A DNA stretch of 64,000 nucleotides from Paludisphaera borealis (GTDB lineage: Bacteria > Planctomycetota > Planctomycetia > Isosphaerales > Isosphaeraceae): contig NZ_CP019082.1 of assembly GCF_001956985.1 (NCBI RefSeq), positions 3,782,001-3,846,000 of the forward strand. The letters are read 5' to 3'. The position numbers were made by a program, and so were the translations under genes. Positions 55,395-64,000 of this stretch are shown here, in pieces; the stretch's first letter is position 1; each line of letters opens with the position of its first letter. The notes beneath the pieces were generated by a model. That model was given only the letters and a program-made list of their open reading frames with translations. It did not search any database and was not told the origin of the DNA.

Positions 55395-57137
55395 TTACTT
55401 CGCGGGGGCGAGCAGACCTTGCGGGTCGTCCAGGACCATGTAGTGGCCGTGGTCGGAAGAGACCAGGAGCATCGTGTCGTCCCAGTTGCTCTGGGTCTCG
55501 ACCCAGTGGATGATCCGCTTGATCGCGTCTTCGCCGCTGTAGACGGCGCCCACGGCGTTGTCGAGGTTGTTGGCGTGGAGCGCGAAATCGACGTCGCCCG
55601 ATTCGACGAAGAGGATGAACTTCTGGTCGGGCTTGGCCAGGACGGCGAGCGCGGCGTCGGTCATCTGCGCGAGGGTCGGCTGCGAGTCGATCTCGGCCGG
55701 GGTGTACGATTCGGCCACCGGGGGCTTGCCGAGCCGGGCGGGGTTGGGCGACGGGTCGAACCGGCCGTCGGCGGTGCGGAACGGCAGGTGGTCGATCTTC
55801 TCGGTCCCGTACCAGCCGAACAACCGAAGGCCTTTGCTCGCGGCCTCGGCCGCCGCTTTTTGCAGAGCCTCGCCGCCGTTGGTCCCGATATTGGTCTCGG
55901 CCACGAGATACTTGCCGCCGTTCTTGGCGTCGATCGCCGCGCGGTCCGCGTCGGCGAGGAACAGGTGGTCGGCGACGGAGTTCTTACCCTGTCGCTTGAC
56001 GTGCTGCGGCTCCATCTTGATGCCGTAGCCGGTGCCGATCACGACGTCGAGGCCGGGCAGGAGCGGGGCCTGGCGCGCCTCCTGGACGATCCCCGGCAGG
56101 CCGAACATGCAGCGGGCGAGGTCCTGATAGTCGTCGCGGTCGACGTTCTGGGCGTACATGCCGGCCGGCGAGGCGTGGCAGAACGGCACGCTGGTGACGG
56201 TGCCCGCCTTCCAGCCGTCGGCCTGAAGCTGGTGGAAGAGGGTCGAGATCAGGCGGCTGTCGTCGTCGACGTTGACGCCGCCGTTGTAGGCCTTGACTCC
56301 ACTGGCGATCTCGGCGGCGCTCTGCGACGAGTCGGTGTAGGCGTGCCGCTTGCGGCCGACCGCGGCGATCCCCTCGCGGTCCTTGTCGTGCCCGCTCTGG
56401 CCCTTGAAATAGCCCGGCGCCTTCATTCCCAGGGGCCCGTGGGTCCACGGGTTGGGGCCGGCGATCTGGACGTCGTAGCCGCCGCCGAGGCTGCCGGCGG
56501 GGATCGTCACGCGCTGGGCGTCGACGTCGATGACGCTCTTGTCGTGGGTCGGACTGGTGACGACGTATCCGTACTGGGCGGTCCCTTCGGCCTGGTAATC
56601 CTGGAAGACCAGGCCCGAGCCCTTGCCCTCGGTGAAGACCTTGTTCGTCTTGACGATCGCGGCCGCCTGAGTGGTCGGCCAGTCGAGACCGTCGAACCAG
56701 ACGATGAAGACGTGCTTGACCCCCTTGGCGACGGCGTCGTTCATCACGCGGTAGAGGTCGCTCTGATCTCCGTACTCGGCGTCCGGGTTGACGGTGTTGT
56801 CGGGTAGGAAGCCGTAGATCTTCTTGAGTTTCTCAGAGTCACGGTAGCTGCTGTTCGCTCCCGTGACGAGGCCGAGATCGGCCTTCTTTCCGAAGACGTA
56901 TACGGGCACCTGGCGGTTCGAGTGGCTGCCGTGGTTCGAGAAAACGTCGCCGGGCCCTTGCGACCCGAAGTGGTAAACGCGCGACTGCTTCTCGCCGGGG
57001 GTGCTGGCGTACTCGGTTTGAAGTTCCTTGAGGCGGTCGTCGGCCCGGAGAGTGCAAGGAAAGAGGCCGAGGACCGTCGAAACCAGCGCCGGGAGGGCCC
57101 AGGAAGCTCGAAGGGGCGGGGGTGCGAATCGAGACAT
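55395..57137 (-). CDS. Exported alkaline phosphatase
   Basis: 580 residues from the ATG at 57137; a TTG at 57170 is in frame. A signal peptide (to about residue 33, ending TLRA) is followed by the alkaline-phosphatase fold: FIVWFDGLDWPTTQ with a metal-ligand Asp, YTDSSQSAAEIASG with the nucleophilic Ser in D-S-S, FVESGDVDFALHANN and LLVSSDHGHY with the Zn ligands. It has more inserts than E. coli PhoA (471 residues). It should release phosphate from organic esters outside the membrane; no PhoB box was recognised. It is divergent from glgC and heads the unit with the Mo-enzyme. Confidence 0.9.
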   Translation of the reverse strand: MSRFAPPPLRASWALPALVSTVLGLFPCTLRADDRLKELQTEYASTPGEKQSRVYHFGSQGPGDVFSNHGSHSNRQVPVYVFGKKADLGLVTGANSSYRDSEKLKKIYGFLPDNTVNPDAEYGDQSDLYRVMNDAVAKGVKHVFIVWFDGLDWPTTQAAAIVKTNKVFTEGKGSGLVFQDYQAEGTAQYGYVVTSPTHDKSVIDVDAQRVTIPAGSLGGGYDVQIAGPNPWTHGPLGMKAPGYFKGQSGHDKDREGIAAVGRKRHAYTDSSQSAAEIASGVKAYNGGVNVDDDSRLISTLFHQLQADGWKAGTVTSVPFCHASPAGMYAQNVDRDDYQDLARCMFGLPGIVQEARQAPLLPGLDVVIGTGYGIKMEPQHVKRQGKNSVADHLFLADADRAAIDAKNGGKYLVAETNIGTNGGEALQKAAAEAASKGLRLFGWYGTEKIDHLPFRTADGRFDPSPNPARLGKPPVAESYTPAEIDSQPTLAQMTDAALAVLAKPDQKFILFVESGDVDFALHANNLDNAVGAVYSGEDAIKRIIHWVETQSNWDDTMLLVSSDHGHYMVLDDPQGLLAPAK

Positions 57138-57342
57138 CGGGGTCGAAGCCTTTCGGGACAGCGAAATCAAAACAGGCGGGAGGCCCCGCTCGCCGAGAAG
57201 CGAGGACGCGTCTTAGTTTACCCGAACCGTCGCTGAGTCGGCAGCGCCTGGCCTTCGCCGGCGGTCGCCCGTTGGATTAAGCGGCGGGGCAGGGCAAAAT
57301 GGTGAGGCGACTTGACGGGATCGAGCGACGAGTGGAGGCGGC

Positions 57343-58578
57343 GTGGTGTATCGAGACGTTCTGGCGATCGTGCTGGCGGGAGGCCGGGGGTCGCGACTCG
57401 AACCGTTGACCCGCGACCGGGCCAAGCCCGCGGTCCCGTTCGGCGGGATCTATCGAATCATCGACTTCACCCTGTCGAACTGCATCAATTCCGAGCTGCG
57501 GAAGATCCTCGTGCTGACCCAGTACAAGGCGACGAGCCTGAACCGGCACATCGACCAGGGCTGGAACTTCCTCTGCCGCGAGCTGGACGAGTATATCGAG
57601 GTGATCCCGCCGCAGCAGCGGATCGCCGAGATGTGGTACCAGGGGACCGCCGACGCGATCTACCAGAACGTCTACACGATCGAGAAGGCCGCCCCGCGCG
57701 ACACGATCATCCTGGCCGGCGACCACATCTACAAGATGAACTACGCCAAGATGATCGACTTCCACCGCGAGAACAAGGCCGACCTGACCGTCGCCTGCCA
57801 GCCGGCGAAGCTCGCCGCCGCGCGCGATTTCGGCGTCATGGGGACCGACGCCGGCGGCCGGATCACCAGCTTTCTCGAAAAGCCCAAGAACCCGCCGCCG
57901 ATGCCCGGCAGCCCCGACCTGGCCCTGGCCTCGATGGGCATCTACGTCTTCAACACCGACGTGATGTACGAGCTGCTGTTCCAGGACGCCGCCCGCAAGG
58001 AAGCCAGCCGCCACGACTTCGGCAAGGACGTGATCCCCGAGATGGTGGCCAAGGGGATGCGGGTCTTCGCCTACCCGTTCCGCGACGAGAACCGCAAGAC
58101 CGCCGCCTACTGGCGCGACGTCGGCACGCTCGACGCCTACTTCCAGACGAGCATGGACCTGATCGCCATCGACCCGATCCTCAACCTGTACGACCGCGAG
58201 TGGCCGATCCACACGTACCAGCCGGCCTCGCCCCCGCCCAAGTTCGTCCACACCGACGGCGACCGCCGCGGCTCGGCCTTCAGCTCGATCGTCTGCCAGG
58301 GGGTGATCGTCTCCGGCGGCCAGGTCTACCGCTCGATCATCTCGCCCGGCGTCCGCATCCACAGCTACTCGCTCGTGGAAGACTCGATCCTCTTCGACGG
58401 CGTCGACATCGGCCGCCACGCCCGCGTCCGCCGCGCCATCATCGACAAACACGTCCGCGTCCCCCCCCGCTTCGACATCGGTTGGAACCGCCAGCAAGAC
58501 CTCGACCGCGGCCTCACCATCACCGCCGAAGGCGTCACCGTCGTCTCCAAGGACGAAGACCTCGAACGGTTCGTGTGA
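57343..58578 (+). CDS. glgC: Glucose-1-phosphate adenylyltransferase
   Basis: 411 residues from a GTG at 57343 (GGAGG about six bases upstream). The N-terminal nucleotidyltransferase domain begins AIVLAGGRGSRLEPLTRDRAKPAVPFGG, the ATP/glucose-1-P signature; the GlgC markers IDFTLSNCINS, WNFLCRELDEYIEV, MWYQGTADAIYQN and ASMGIYVFNTDVMYELL follow, and a C-terminal left-handed beta-helix (about 300-400) includes SIISPGVRIHSYSLVEDSIL. It makes ADP-glucose for glycogen synthesis. A short stem-loop sits right after its stop, between it and the convergent ClC gene. No other glg gene is in the window. Confidence 0.96.
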   Translation: MVYRDVLAIVLAGGRGSRLEPLTRDRAKPAVPFGGIYRIIDFTLSNCINSELRKILVLTQYKATSLNRHIDQGWNFLCRELDEYIEVIPPQQRIAEMWYQGTADAIYQNVYTIEKAAPRDTIILAGDHIYKMNYAKMIDFHRENKADLTVACQPAKLAAARDFGVMGTDAGGRITSFLEKPKNPPPMPGSPDLALASMGIYVFNTDVMYELLFQDAARKEASRHDFGKDVIPEMVAKGMRVFAYPFRDENRKTAAYWRDVGTLDAYFQTSMDLIAIDPILNLYDREWPIHTYQPASPPPKFVHTDGDRRGSAFSSIVCQGVIVSGGQVYRSIISPGVRIHSYSLVEDSILFDGVDIGRHARVRRAIIDKHVRVPPRFDIGWNRQQDLDRGLTITAEGVTVVSKDEDLERFV

Positions 58579-58592
58579 GGAAGACGAGGCGA

Positions 58593-58612
58593 GCGGGCGA
58601 AAAGACGCCCGC
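58593..58612. terminator. Stem-loop between glgC and the ClC gene
   Basis: GCGGGCG / CGCCCGC, 7 bp with an A-rich six-base loop, in the 39-base convergent gap. Probably a shared, weak terminator. Confidence 0.45.
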
Positions 58613-58617
58613 CTGTG

Positions 58618-60522
58618 TCACGCGGACCCGTGAGTCGAGACCGGCGCGGGGCTGCGGAGTTTCTCGATCAGCGACGTGTAGGCGGAGGTCAGCGAGCGGC
58701 GGCTGAGGAGGCCGACGAGGCGGGAGTGGTCGTCGGGCTCGACGACGGGGATCTCGTCGATGTTCAGCTCGGTCATCCGCCGCAGCGCGGTGTGGAGGTC
58801 GTCGTCGGCCGTGACGGTCAAGACCGGGCGGGTGGCGAGGTCGTCGGCGACGACCAGCGGGCCCCAGCCGGCCGAGCCGACGAGGGCCAGACGGAGGTCG
58901 CGGAGGGTGAAGACGCCGGTCAACCGGCCCTCGTCGTCAACCACCGGGAACAGGCTCTCGCTCGACCGCGCCACGCGCTGCAAGACCGCCTCGAAGGGGA
59001 GGGCGGCGGGGATCGGCTCGACGCCATCGTGGCGCACGCCGGCCTCGCCGACCTTCAGCCGGGCCAGAACGTCAATGACGAAGTCGCCCTGGTGCGCCGG
59101 GCTGTCGATCGGCGTGGCGACCTGCTCCTCGTAGATCGTCCACCGCCGCGAAAGCGCCATGTTCAGGCCGCAGGCGAGCATCAACGGCACCAGCAGGCTG
59201 TAAGACCCGGTCATCTCGCTGACCATCACGATCGACGTCAACGGCGTCTTCGAAACCCCCGCGAAGAAGCCTCCCATGCCGACCAGCACGAAGGCCGAGG
59301 GGGCGATGTGGGCCTCGGGGAGCCACCACTGCATCAACTGGCCGTAGAACCCGCCGATCATGCCCCCGATGAGCATCGAAGGCCCGAACACGCCGCCGCT
59401 CCCCCCCGAGCTGATCGTCAGCCCCGTCGCCACGATCTTCACCAGCGACAGTATCAACAGCAGACTCATCGACATATTCGGGACGAACGGCGTCTCGCCG
59501 GCGCCCGCCAGCTCGGGAGGCATGCCGATCGCCCCCCACTGCACCCAGCCGTAGCCGCCGGCCATCACCTGCGGATAGGCCAACGCCACCACCCCCAGCA
59601 GCGCGCCCCCGACGGCGGGCTTGAACACCCGGGGGATCGGCAGCGGGTTGAACAGGTGATCGCGAAGGCCGTAGAAAACCCTCGTGTACAGCCAGCCGAC
59701 CGCCGCGCAAAGGAGCGTCAAACCGACGTAGAGCGGCAGGTCCCGCAGCCCCTGGAAGGTCAGCGGCGGCAGGCTGAAGATCGGCTGAGGCGTGATGAAC
59801 AGCGCGAACGTCGAGTAAGCGATGATCGAGCTGGACAGGCAGGGCAGGAGGGCGGCCGACTCGAAGGCCGTCGACGAGTACAAGACCTCGCCCGCGAACA
59901 GCGCCCCGCCCAACGGCGCCCGGAAGATCGCCCCGACGCCCCCCGCCGCGCCGGCGAGCATCAAGATCCGCCGCTCGCCCACCGGCAGCCGCAGCACCCG
60001 AGCCAGGAACGACCCGAACCCCGACCCGATCTGCGCGATCGGTCCTTCTTGACCGGCCGAGCCCCCCGTGCCGATCGTGATGATCGAGCTGATCGTTTTG
60101 ATGAACGGCACCCGCGTCCTGATCATGCCGCTCCCTTCGTGGAAGGCGCGGATCATGGCGTCGGTCCCGTGCCCCTCGGCCTCGGGCGCCCAGGTGAAGA
60201 CCAGGAACCCCGAGATCAACCCGCCGACCGTCGGCACCAAAACCACCATCCACCATGGCCACGGATACGTGATCGCGCCCCGCTCGCCTTCAAGCGTCGG
60301 CGGCATGTGGAAATGCAGCAGGCCGCCGAGCACGTGCGTGTACATCGCCTGGAGCGCCAGCAGGAATCCCACCGCCCCCAACCCCGCGATCACGCCGACC
60401 AGCGGACTGCAAAGCGCCACCCGCCCCACCCCGGGCGTCGCCCAGAACGCGGCGAGACGCTGGAAACCCGAACTCAACATGGAAAATCGCTTGCCGGTGG
60501 ACGAAGGGGAGGGGTCATTCAT
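58618..60522 (-). CDS. ClC-family chloride channel/antiporter with C-terminal CBS pair
   Basis: 634 residues from the ATG at 60522; the frame is open further up, but that part crosses a repeat element. About 10-12 membrane helices span residues 30-470. The chloride-path motifs are GTGGSAGQEGPIAQIGSG (the E of G-Q-E-G-P is the gating glutamate), ISSGGSGGVFGPSMLIG and GMGGFFAGVSKTPLT. Two CBS domains (about 495-555 and 570-625) with FPVVDDEGRLTGVFTL and IPVVEPDDHSRLVGLLS form a nucleotide-sensing module. It moves chloride, possibly with protons. Whether it is channel or antiporter cannot be said by eye. Confidence 0.93.
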   Translation of the reverse strand: MNDPSPSSTGKRFSMLSSGFQRLAAFWATPGVGRVALCSPLVGVIAGLGAVGFLLALQAMYTHVLGGLLHFHMPPTLEGERGAITYPWPWWMVVLVPTVGGLISGFLVFTWAPEAEGHGTDAMIRAFHEGSGMIRTRVPFIKTISSIITIGTGGSAGQEGPIAQIGSGFGSFLARVLRLPVGERRILMLAGAAGGVGAIFRAPLGGALFAGEVLYSSTAFESAALLPCLSSSIIAYSTFALFITPQPIFSLPPLTFQGLRDLPLYVGLTLLCAAVGWLYTRVFYGLRDHLFNPLPIPRVFKPAVGGALLGVVALAYPQVMAGGYGWVQWGAIGMPPELAGAGETPFVPNMSMSLLLILSLVKIVATGLTISSGGSGGVFGPSMLIGGMIGGFYGQLMQWWLPEAHIAPSAFVLVGMGGFFAGVSKTPLTSIVMVSEMTGSYSLLVPLMLACGLNMALSRRWTIYEEQVATPIDSPAHQGDFVIDVLARLKVGEAGVRHDGVEPIPAALPFEAVLQRVARSSESLFPVVDDEGRLTGVFTLRDLRLALVGSAGWGPLVVADDLATRPVLTVTADDDLHTALRRMTELNIDEIPVVEPDDHSRLVGLLSRRSLTSAYTSLIEKLRSPAPVSTHGSA

Positions 60523-60938
60523 CAAGCTTGTCTGGACCTCGAAATCCGCGGGGAGGGCGGCTCCCCGGGGACGATGGGATTGATGGAGAATGGCGGCCTG
60601 GCACGGTGTATTTTTGGGTTGAACACGAACCGAGGCCGAATTCCCTTCTCCCGCAAGGGGAGAAGGCATGCTCGTGACAGCCGATTTTGATTACCGTGTG
60701 ATCATGCAACGGTATCAGGAAGACTGCGAGGATCGAACAAAGTATACCCGCCGCACACCACCTAACGCGATTATCGCCGACGACGAGGCCCGGCGAACGA
60801 AAACAACGCGGTCCCATGCACGGAATCGCGGCTGAGTGGAGAATCCGGCGAGTCCGAAGCGACTCGGCTTCACCGGAAACGCAAGGCGCATATCATCTTC
60901 ATCAAGGTGCGATCCGCGCCGGAAGGAGGATGCAGACG
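60523..60938. other. Divergent intergenic region with one copy of an inverted pair
   Basis: About 415 bases between the ClC and peptidase starts. It contains one arm of the inverted pair (60632-60692). AAGGAGG at 60923-60929 just before 60930 fixes the peptidase start region. No gene. Confidence 0.4.
60632..60692 (-). repeat. Inverted dispersed repeat, left copy
   Basis: 61 bases which, read in reverse complement, match 62307-62366 with three substitutions and one indel. The core is the 9-bp hairpin CCTTCTCCC-CTTGC-GGGAGAAGG flanked by CGAGCATG and GAATTCGGC. It lies upstream of the peptidase gene. Confidence 0.72.
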
Positions 60939-62303
60939 GTGAAACGATTCTTGATCGGGGCGATCGTCGCGTACGCGCTCTCGGCGACCCTGCTCGTCGC
61001 GTGGTGGGGAGCGAAGGCTTCGTCGCTGCGTTTCTTGATCGACGCCCCCTCGATCCGCCAGGCGGAGCAGGCGCAGGAGCCGTTCGTTCCGAAGGACTTG
61101 CGGACGCTGTTTCTCGACCAGGGAGTCGAGACGTCGGGATGGCAGTATCTGAAGGTCCGGTTCGGCGACCTGAGCGGAACCGTCTTCCAGGCGGCGATCG
61201 GCGTGATCTTCGTGATCTGCCTGGTCGCGGCGATTCCGCCCAAGCCCGGGCCTTCGGGACAGGCGACGCGGGACCCAAGCAGCACGACCAAGCGGGCTCG
61301 CCGCAGCGCACTGGCGGCGTCGCTCATCGGCTTCGCGTCGATCGCCGTTGCCTGGGTCTACGGTCGATCGACGATCCTGCATCCGTACCATCAGATCGTC
61401 GTCGGGGCGCTCCTGGCGCTTCTGGCGGCCGAGGCGGTCGCCCTGTTTCTGGGGTTTCAGCAGCTTGCGCACGGCCCCCGCCGGGCACCCGTCGCGGGTT
61501 GGCTGGTCGTCGCCCTGGCGCCGCTGGCGTTCTGGGTCCTCGTGGGAGCCTACGGCGCGAAGCAATGGCAAGGCCGCAACGTCCCGCGCAGCCTGCTGAT
61601 GCAACTGAGCGTCGCGGCGGGCTCGGCCCTGATGCGGCTGGAATCGTCGTACGAGTATCCCCACCGCCTGGAAACCGACCGCCTGGTCATGCTGTACGAC
61701 GTGCTCGACAACCCCCATCAAGACGGCGAGGCGATGGACGCTCACATGGCCGCGATGGAGCGCACGCTGGGGACGACTTCGGGATCGAAGGTGCTCTGGG
61801 TGCGCGGCCGCCTGCCTGTGCTGGGCCTCGGCGGCCTGAGCGTCCACGAGATCGCCCTGGGCAGCGAAGAGAGCCCGAACGACTGGGCGGCCGACGGCCG
61901 GATCGACCGTCACGAGTTGGCGCACGCCGCGCTCGACTCACTGCGGTCGGCCGATGCCGACCCACCCACCTTCCTGCACGAAGGTTGGGCCGAGTCGCAG
62001 AGCGGCGCGACGCGGGACGAGCTGGCCGCCAAGGCGCTCGAACAACACACCGAGGAACCGTCGATCGGGATCGTCTCCCTCACCGAGCCCAAGTGGTACC
62101 ACCACGACGCCGGCCCCGTCTACCCCCTCGGCGGCGCCTTCGTCGAGTTCCTGATCCGGAAACACGGCGCCGACAAGTTCCTCCGCCTCTACAACGAGAG
62201 TCGCGAAAGCCGCTTCAAGCATACGTTCCGCGAGATCTACGACGTCGAACTCGACGCCATGGAATCCGAGTTCTGGAACGACGCCCAGGATCGGGACGGC
62301 TGA
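60939..62303 (+). CDS. Membrane protein with C-terminal gluzincin-like (peptidase MA) domain
   Basis: 454 residues from a GTG at 60939; AGGAGG nine bases upstream decides the start, since the ATG at 60930 abuts the site. About four membrane helices (about 5-25, 85-102, 130-150, 160-180 and perhaps 195-215) precede a soluble domain in which HELAH (325-329) and the Glu at 348 (LHEGWAES) form an HExxH...E zinc site. The layout is of peptidase_MA-type proteins with the active site probably outside. The substrate is unknown. It is monocistronic and flanked by inverted copies of a palindromic repeat, one starting three bases after its stop. Confidence 0.82.
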   Translation: MKRFLIGAIVAYALSATLLVAWWGAKASSLRFLIDAPSIRQAEQAQEPFVPKDLRTLFLDQGVETSGWQYLKVRFGDLSGTVFQAAIGVIFVICLVAAIPPKPGPSGQATRDPSSTTKRARRSALAASLIGFASIAVAWVYGRSTILHPYHQIVVGALLALLAAEAVALFLGFQQLAHGPRRAPVAGWLVVALAPLAFWVLVGAYGAKQWQGRNVPRSLLMQLSVAAGSALMRLESSYEYPHRLETDRLVMLYDVLDNPHQDGEAMDAHMAAMERTLGTTSGSKVLWVRGRLPVLGLGGLSVHEIALGSEESPNDWAADGRIDRHELAHAALDSLRSADADPPTFLHEGWAESQSGATRDELAAKALEQHTEEPSIGIVSLTEPKWYHHDAGPVYPLGGAFVEFLIRKHGADKFLRLYNESRESRFKHTFREIYDVELDAMESEFWNDAQDRDG

Positions 62304-62306
62304 AAC

Positions 62307-62366
62307 AATCAAAACAGGCTGTCGCGAGCATGCCTTCTCCCCTTGCGGGAGAAGGGAATTCGGCTC
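62307..62366 (+). repeat. Inverted dispersed repeat, right copy
   Basis: Mate of 60632-60692 in opposite orientation. It begins three bases after the peptidase stop, so its 9-bp hairpin could also serve as a 3'-end structure. No T-run follows. Confidence 0.72.
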
Positions 62367-62496
62367 CGACCCGCATGCAATTCCAACTCAAATCCAAACC
62401 GCGCTGGACCGCGACGCCCGGCCGTCGCAACCATGGAGTCAACTGAGCCCGGGAAGACGCTCCCGGCGGTTGCATCGACGTCGAAAGGCAATCTCC

Positions 62497-64000
62497 ATGT
62501 GCGGCATCTGCGGGGCGGTCTGGAATGACGCCGGCGAGGCTCTGGGCGAAGACCGCCTGACAGCCATGATGGATCGGATCGTCCATCGCGGGCCGGACGA
62601 TTCGGGGGTTTATCGCGACGACCACGCGGCCCTCGGGTTTCGACGGCTGGCGATCGTCGACCTGGCGGGGGGCCATCAGCCGCTGTCGAACGAGGACGGG
62701 ACGGTCTGGACTGTCTTCAACGGCGAAATCTACAACTTCCAAGAGCTGCGCCATAGGCTCGAAGCCAAGGGGCACACGCTCCGATCCAAAGGCGATACCG
62801 AGGTTCTGGTCCACCTCTACGAAGACATGGGAACCCGGATGTTCCCCCTGCTGCGCGGGATGTTCGCGCTGGCGATATGGGACGCCCCCCGGCGCACGCT
62901 GGTGCTCGCCCGCGACCGCCTGGGGCAGAAGCCGCTCGTCTACCGCCGTCACGGCGGCCGGCTGACGTTCGCCAGCGAGCTGAAGGCGCTGCTCGCCTTG
63001 CCTGAAAGCCAGATCCCGCGCCGGATCGACGCGATCGCCCTCGACCAGTATCTCACCTACGGCTACGTGCCGCACCCGAGGACGATCCTGGAAGGGGTCG
63101 AGAAGCTCCCGCCGGCGCACTTCGCGGTCTGGCACGACGGCGAGATGCGGATCGAGCGGTACTGGAGCCCCGACTGGAACCGCGAGAATCGGCGGTCGTT
63201 CGAGGACGACGCCGACGAGCTTCGCGCGACGCTGGGCGACGCGGTGCGCGAGCAGATGATCGCCGACGTCCCCCTCGGCGCGTTCCTGTCGGGCGGGATC
63301 GATTCGACGATCATCGTCGGCCTGATGCAGCAAGCCGCGACCCGGCCGGTGAAGACGTTCGCGATCGGCTTCCCCGACGCCGCATACGACGAGACCGCCT
63401 TCGCCGAGATGGCCGCGAAACACCTCGGCACCGAGCACCACACGTTCGTCGTCGAACCCCAGGCGTGGGAGACGCTCCCGGGTCTCGCCCGGCAGTTCGA
63501 CGAGCCGTTCGCCGACAGCTCGGCGCTGCCCACCTGGCACGTCGCCAAGGAGACCCGCCGCGCGGTGACGGTCGCCCTGACCGGCGACGCGGGCGACGAG
63601 TTGTTCGGCGGTTACGATCGCTACCGGGCGCTCGCCGTGACCGAGCTGTTCCATCGCCTGCCGGCCCGCCCGCGACGGTGGCTCGGCGGGACGATGACGC
63701 GCGTGCTTCCTCGTTCCGGGAAGGCGAAATCGCGGCTGCGGGCGGTCGAGCGGATCTTCGAAAGGATCAACGAGCCGGCCCGCGACCGCTACCTGGGCTG
63801 GATGACGACGTTCGACGAGACCGCCCGACTCTCGCTCTACGACAACGACCAGCTCGACCGCCTGGCCTCGCAAGCTTCCAGCCTGTCCGACCCCCGCCTC
63901 GGCGACCCCGCCGCCTTGCTCGCCCGCGCGTTCGCGTCGGCCCGGGGCCGCGACACGGTGACGCAGGCGATGGTCAGCGACGTGCTCATGTATCTGCCCG
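62497..64000 (+). CDS. asnB: Asparagine synthase (glutamine-hydrolysing), 3' end missing
   Basis: 501 residues visible; the window ends inside the gene. It starts MCGICGAVW, the Ntn-type glutaminase with Cys2 as nucleophile after Met removal, then HRGPDDSG, RLAIVDLAGGHQPLSNEDG and FNGEIYNF (glutamine binding). The synthetase domain begins about residue 230 and has the PP-loop SGGIDST (265-271), FADSSALPTWHVAK and TGDAGDELFGGYDRY. It makes asparagine from aspartate, ATP and glutamine, though in polysaccharide clusters relatives amidate sugars. AAAGG is about eight bases before the ATG. Full-length proteins are about 600-650 residues, so roughly 20% is missing. Confidence 0.94.
   Translation, partial: MCGICGAVWNDAGEALGEDRLTAMMDRIVHRGPDDSGVYRDDHAALGFRRLAIVDLAGGHQPLSNEDGTVWTVFNGEIYNFQELRHRLEAKGHTLRSKGDTEVLVHLYEDMGTRMFPLLRGMFALAIWDAPRRTLVLARDRLGQKPLVYRRHGGRLTFASELKALLALPESQIPRRIDAIALDQYLTYGYVPHPRTILEGVEKLPPAHFAVWHDGEMRIERYWSPDWNRENRRSFEDDADELRATLGDAVREQMIADVPLGAFLSGGIDSTIIVGLMQQAATRPVKTFAIGFPDAAYDETAFAEMAAKHLGTEHHTFVVEPQAWETLPGLARQFDEPFADSSALPTWHVAKETRRAVTVALTGDAGDELFGGYDRYRALAVTELFHRLPARPRRWLGGTMTRVLPRSGKAKSRLRAVERIFERINEPARDRYLGWMTTFDETARLSLYDNDQLDRLASQASSLSDPRLGDPAALLARAFASARGRDTVTQAMVSDVLMYLP

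Noticed and set aside
60632-62366. Insertion sequence carrying the peptidase gene
   Set aside because: No transposase is encoded between the inverted copies and no target-site duplication was found; kept only as a finding.

Overview
This window reads as chromosomal DNA of a high-GC planctomycete, most likely of the Isosphaeraceae (Paludisphaera/Singulisphaera/Isosphaera-like). The lineage call rests on four DUF1559 proteins with near-identical pilin-like N-termini, two long TPR + FG-GAP + ASPIC/UnbV proteins, two giant surface proteins with an N-terminal LEPR-XLL-type motif (LEALERRELLA, LEGLERRELL), a PEP-CTERM protein, MJ0042-type zinc-ribbon proteins, and several families of dispersed palindromic repeats. 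No tRNA, rRNA, CRISPR array, phage gene or transposase was seen.

Layout. 1-1.7 kb: partial Gfo/Idh/MocA oxidoreductase and exported MsrA. 2.2-7.8 kb: kdsD-kdsC followed by a 1340-residue membrane-anchored protein in the slot where E. coli has lptC/lptA; I read this as a Kdo/LPS-transport operon. 7.9-10.5 kb: divergent LacD-type and FbaB-type aldolases. 10.8-12.4 kb: ECF sigma factor, putative anti-sigma protein and a membrane protein. 13.1-17.1 kb: PEP-CTERM protein and a tandem pair of zinc-ribbon/coiled-coil paralogues with a duplicated leader. 17.3-22.1 kb: DUF1559 + small lipoprotein + TPR/FG-GAP/ASPIC protein (module A). 22.2-29.7 kb: phosphoribosyltransferase, two GT4 glycosyltransferases, exported HEAT-repeat protein, UPF0173 metallo-hydrolase, GNAT protein. 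29.7-30.25 kb: a seven-copy interspersed repeat. 30.8-36.3 kb: module B (DUF1559, lipoprotein, TPR/FG-GAP/ASPIC, membrane protein). 36.3-38.8 kb: two unknown small genes, then lipoprotein and DUF1559 (module C). 39.9-46.0 kb: giant beta-helix/DUF11/Calx-beta surface protein broken by a one-base frameshift. 47.3-50.6 kb: DUF1559, carboxypeptidase-regulatory-like lipoprotein and a TPR protein (module D). 50.7-53.8 kb: second DUF11/Calx-beta surface protein. 54.1-64 kb: Mo-cofactor oxidoreductase, alkaline phosphatase, glgC, ClC channel with CBS domains, membrane metallopeptidase, and a truncated asnB.

How they fit together. Most of the window is envelope biology: Kdo synthesis and probable LPS transport, glycosyltransferases, lipoproteins, exported enzymes and surface adhesin-like proteins. 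The most interesting pattern is the repeated DUF1559 / small lipoprotein / TPR(-FG-GAP-ASPIC) set, present in four versions within 35 kb with shared architecture but different gene order and orientation. Non-coding DNA is rich in palindromes that appear to be repeat families (double-hairpin elements, long inverted repeats, and an inverted pair flanking a peptidase gene). Every function is inferred from sequence patterns recognised by eye; no database search was run.
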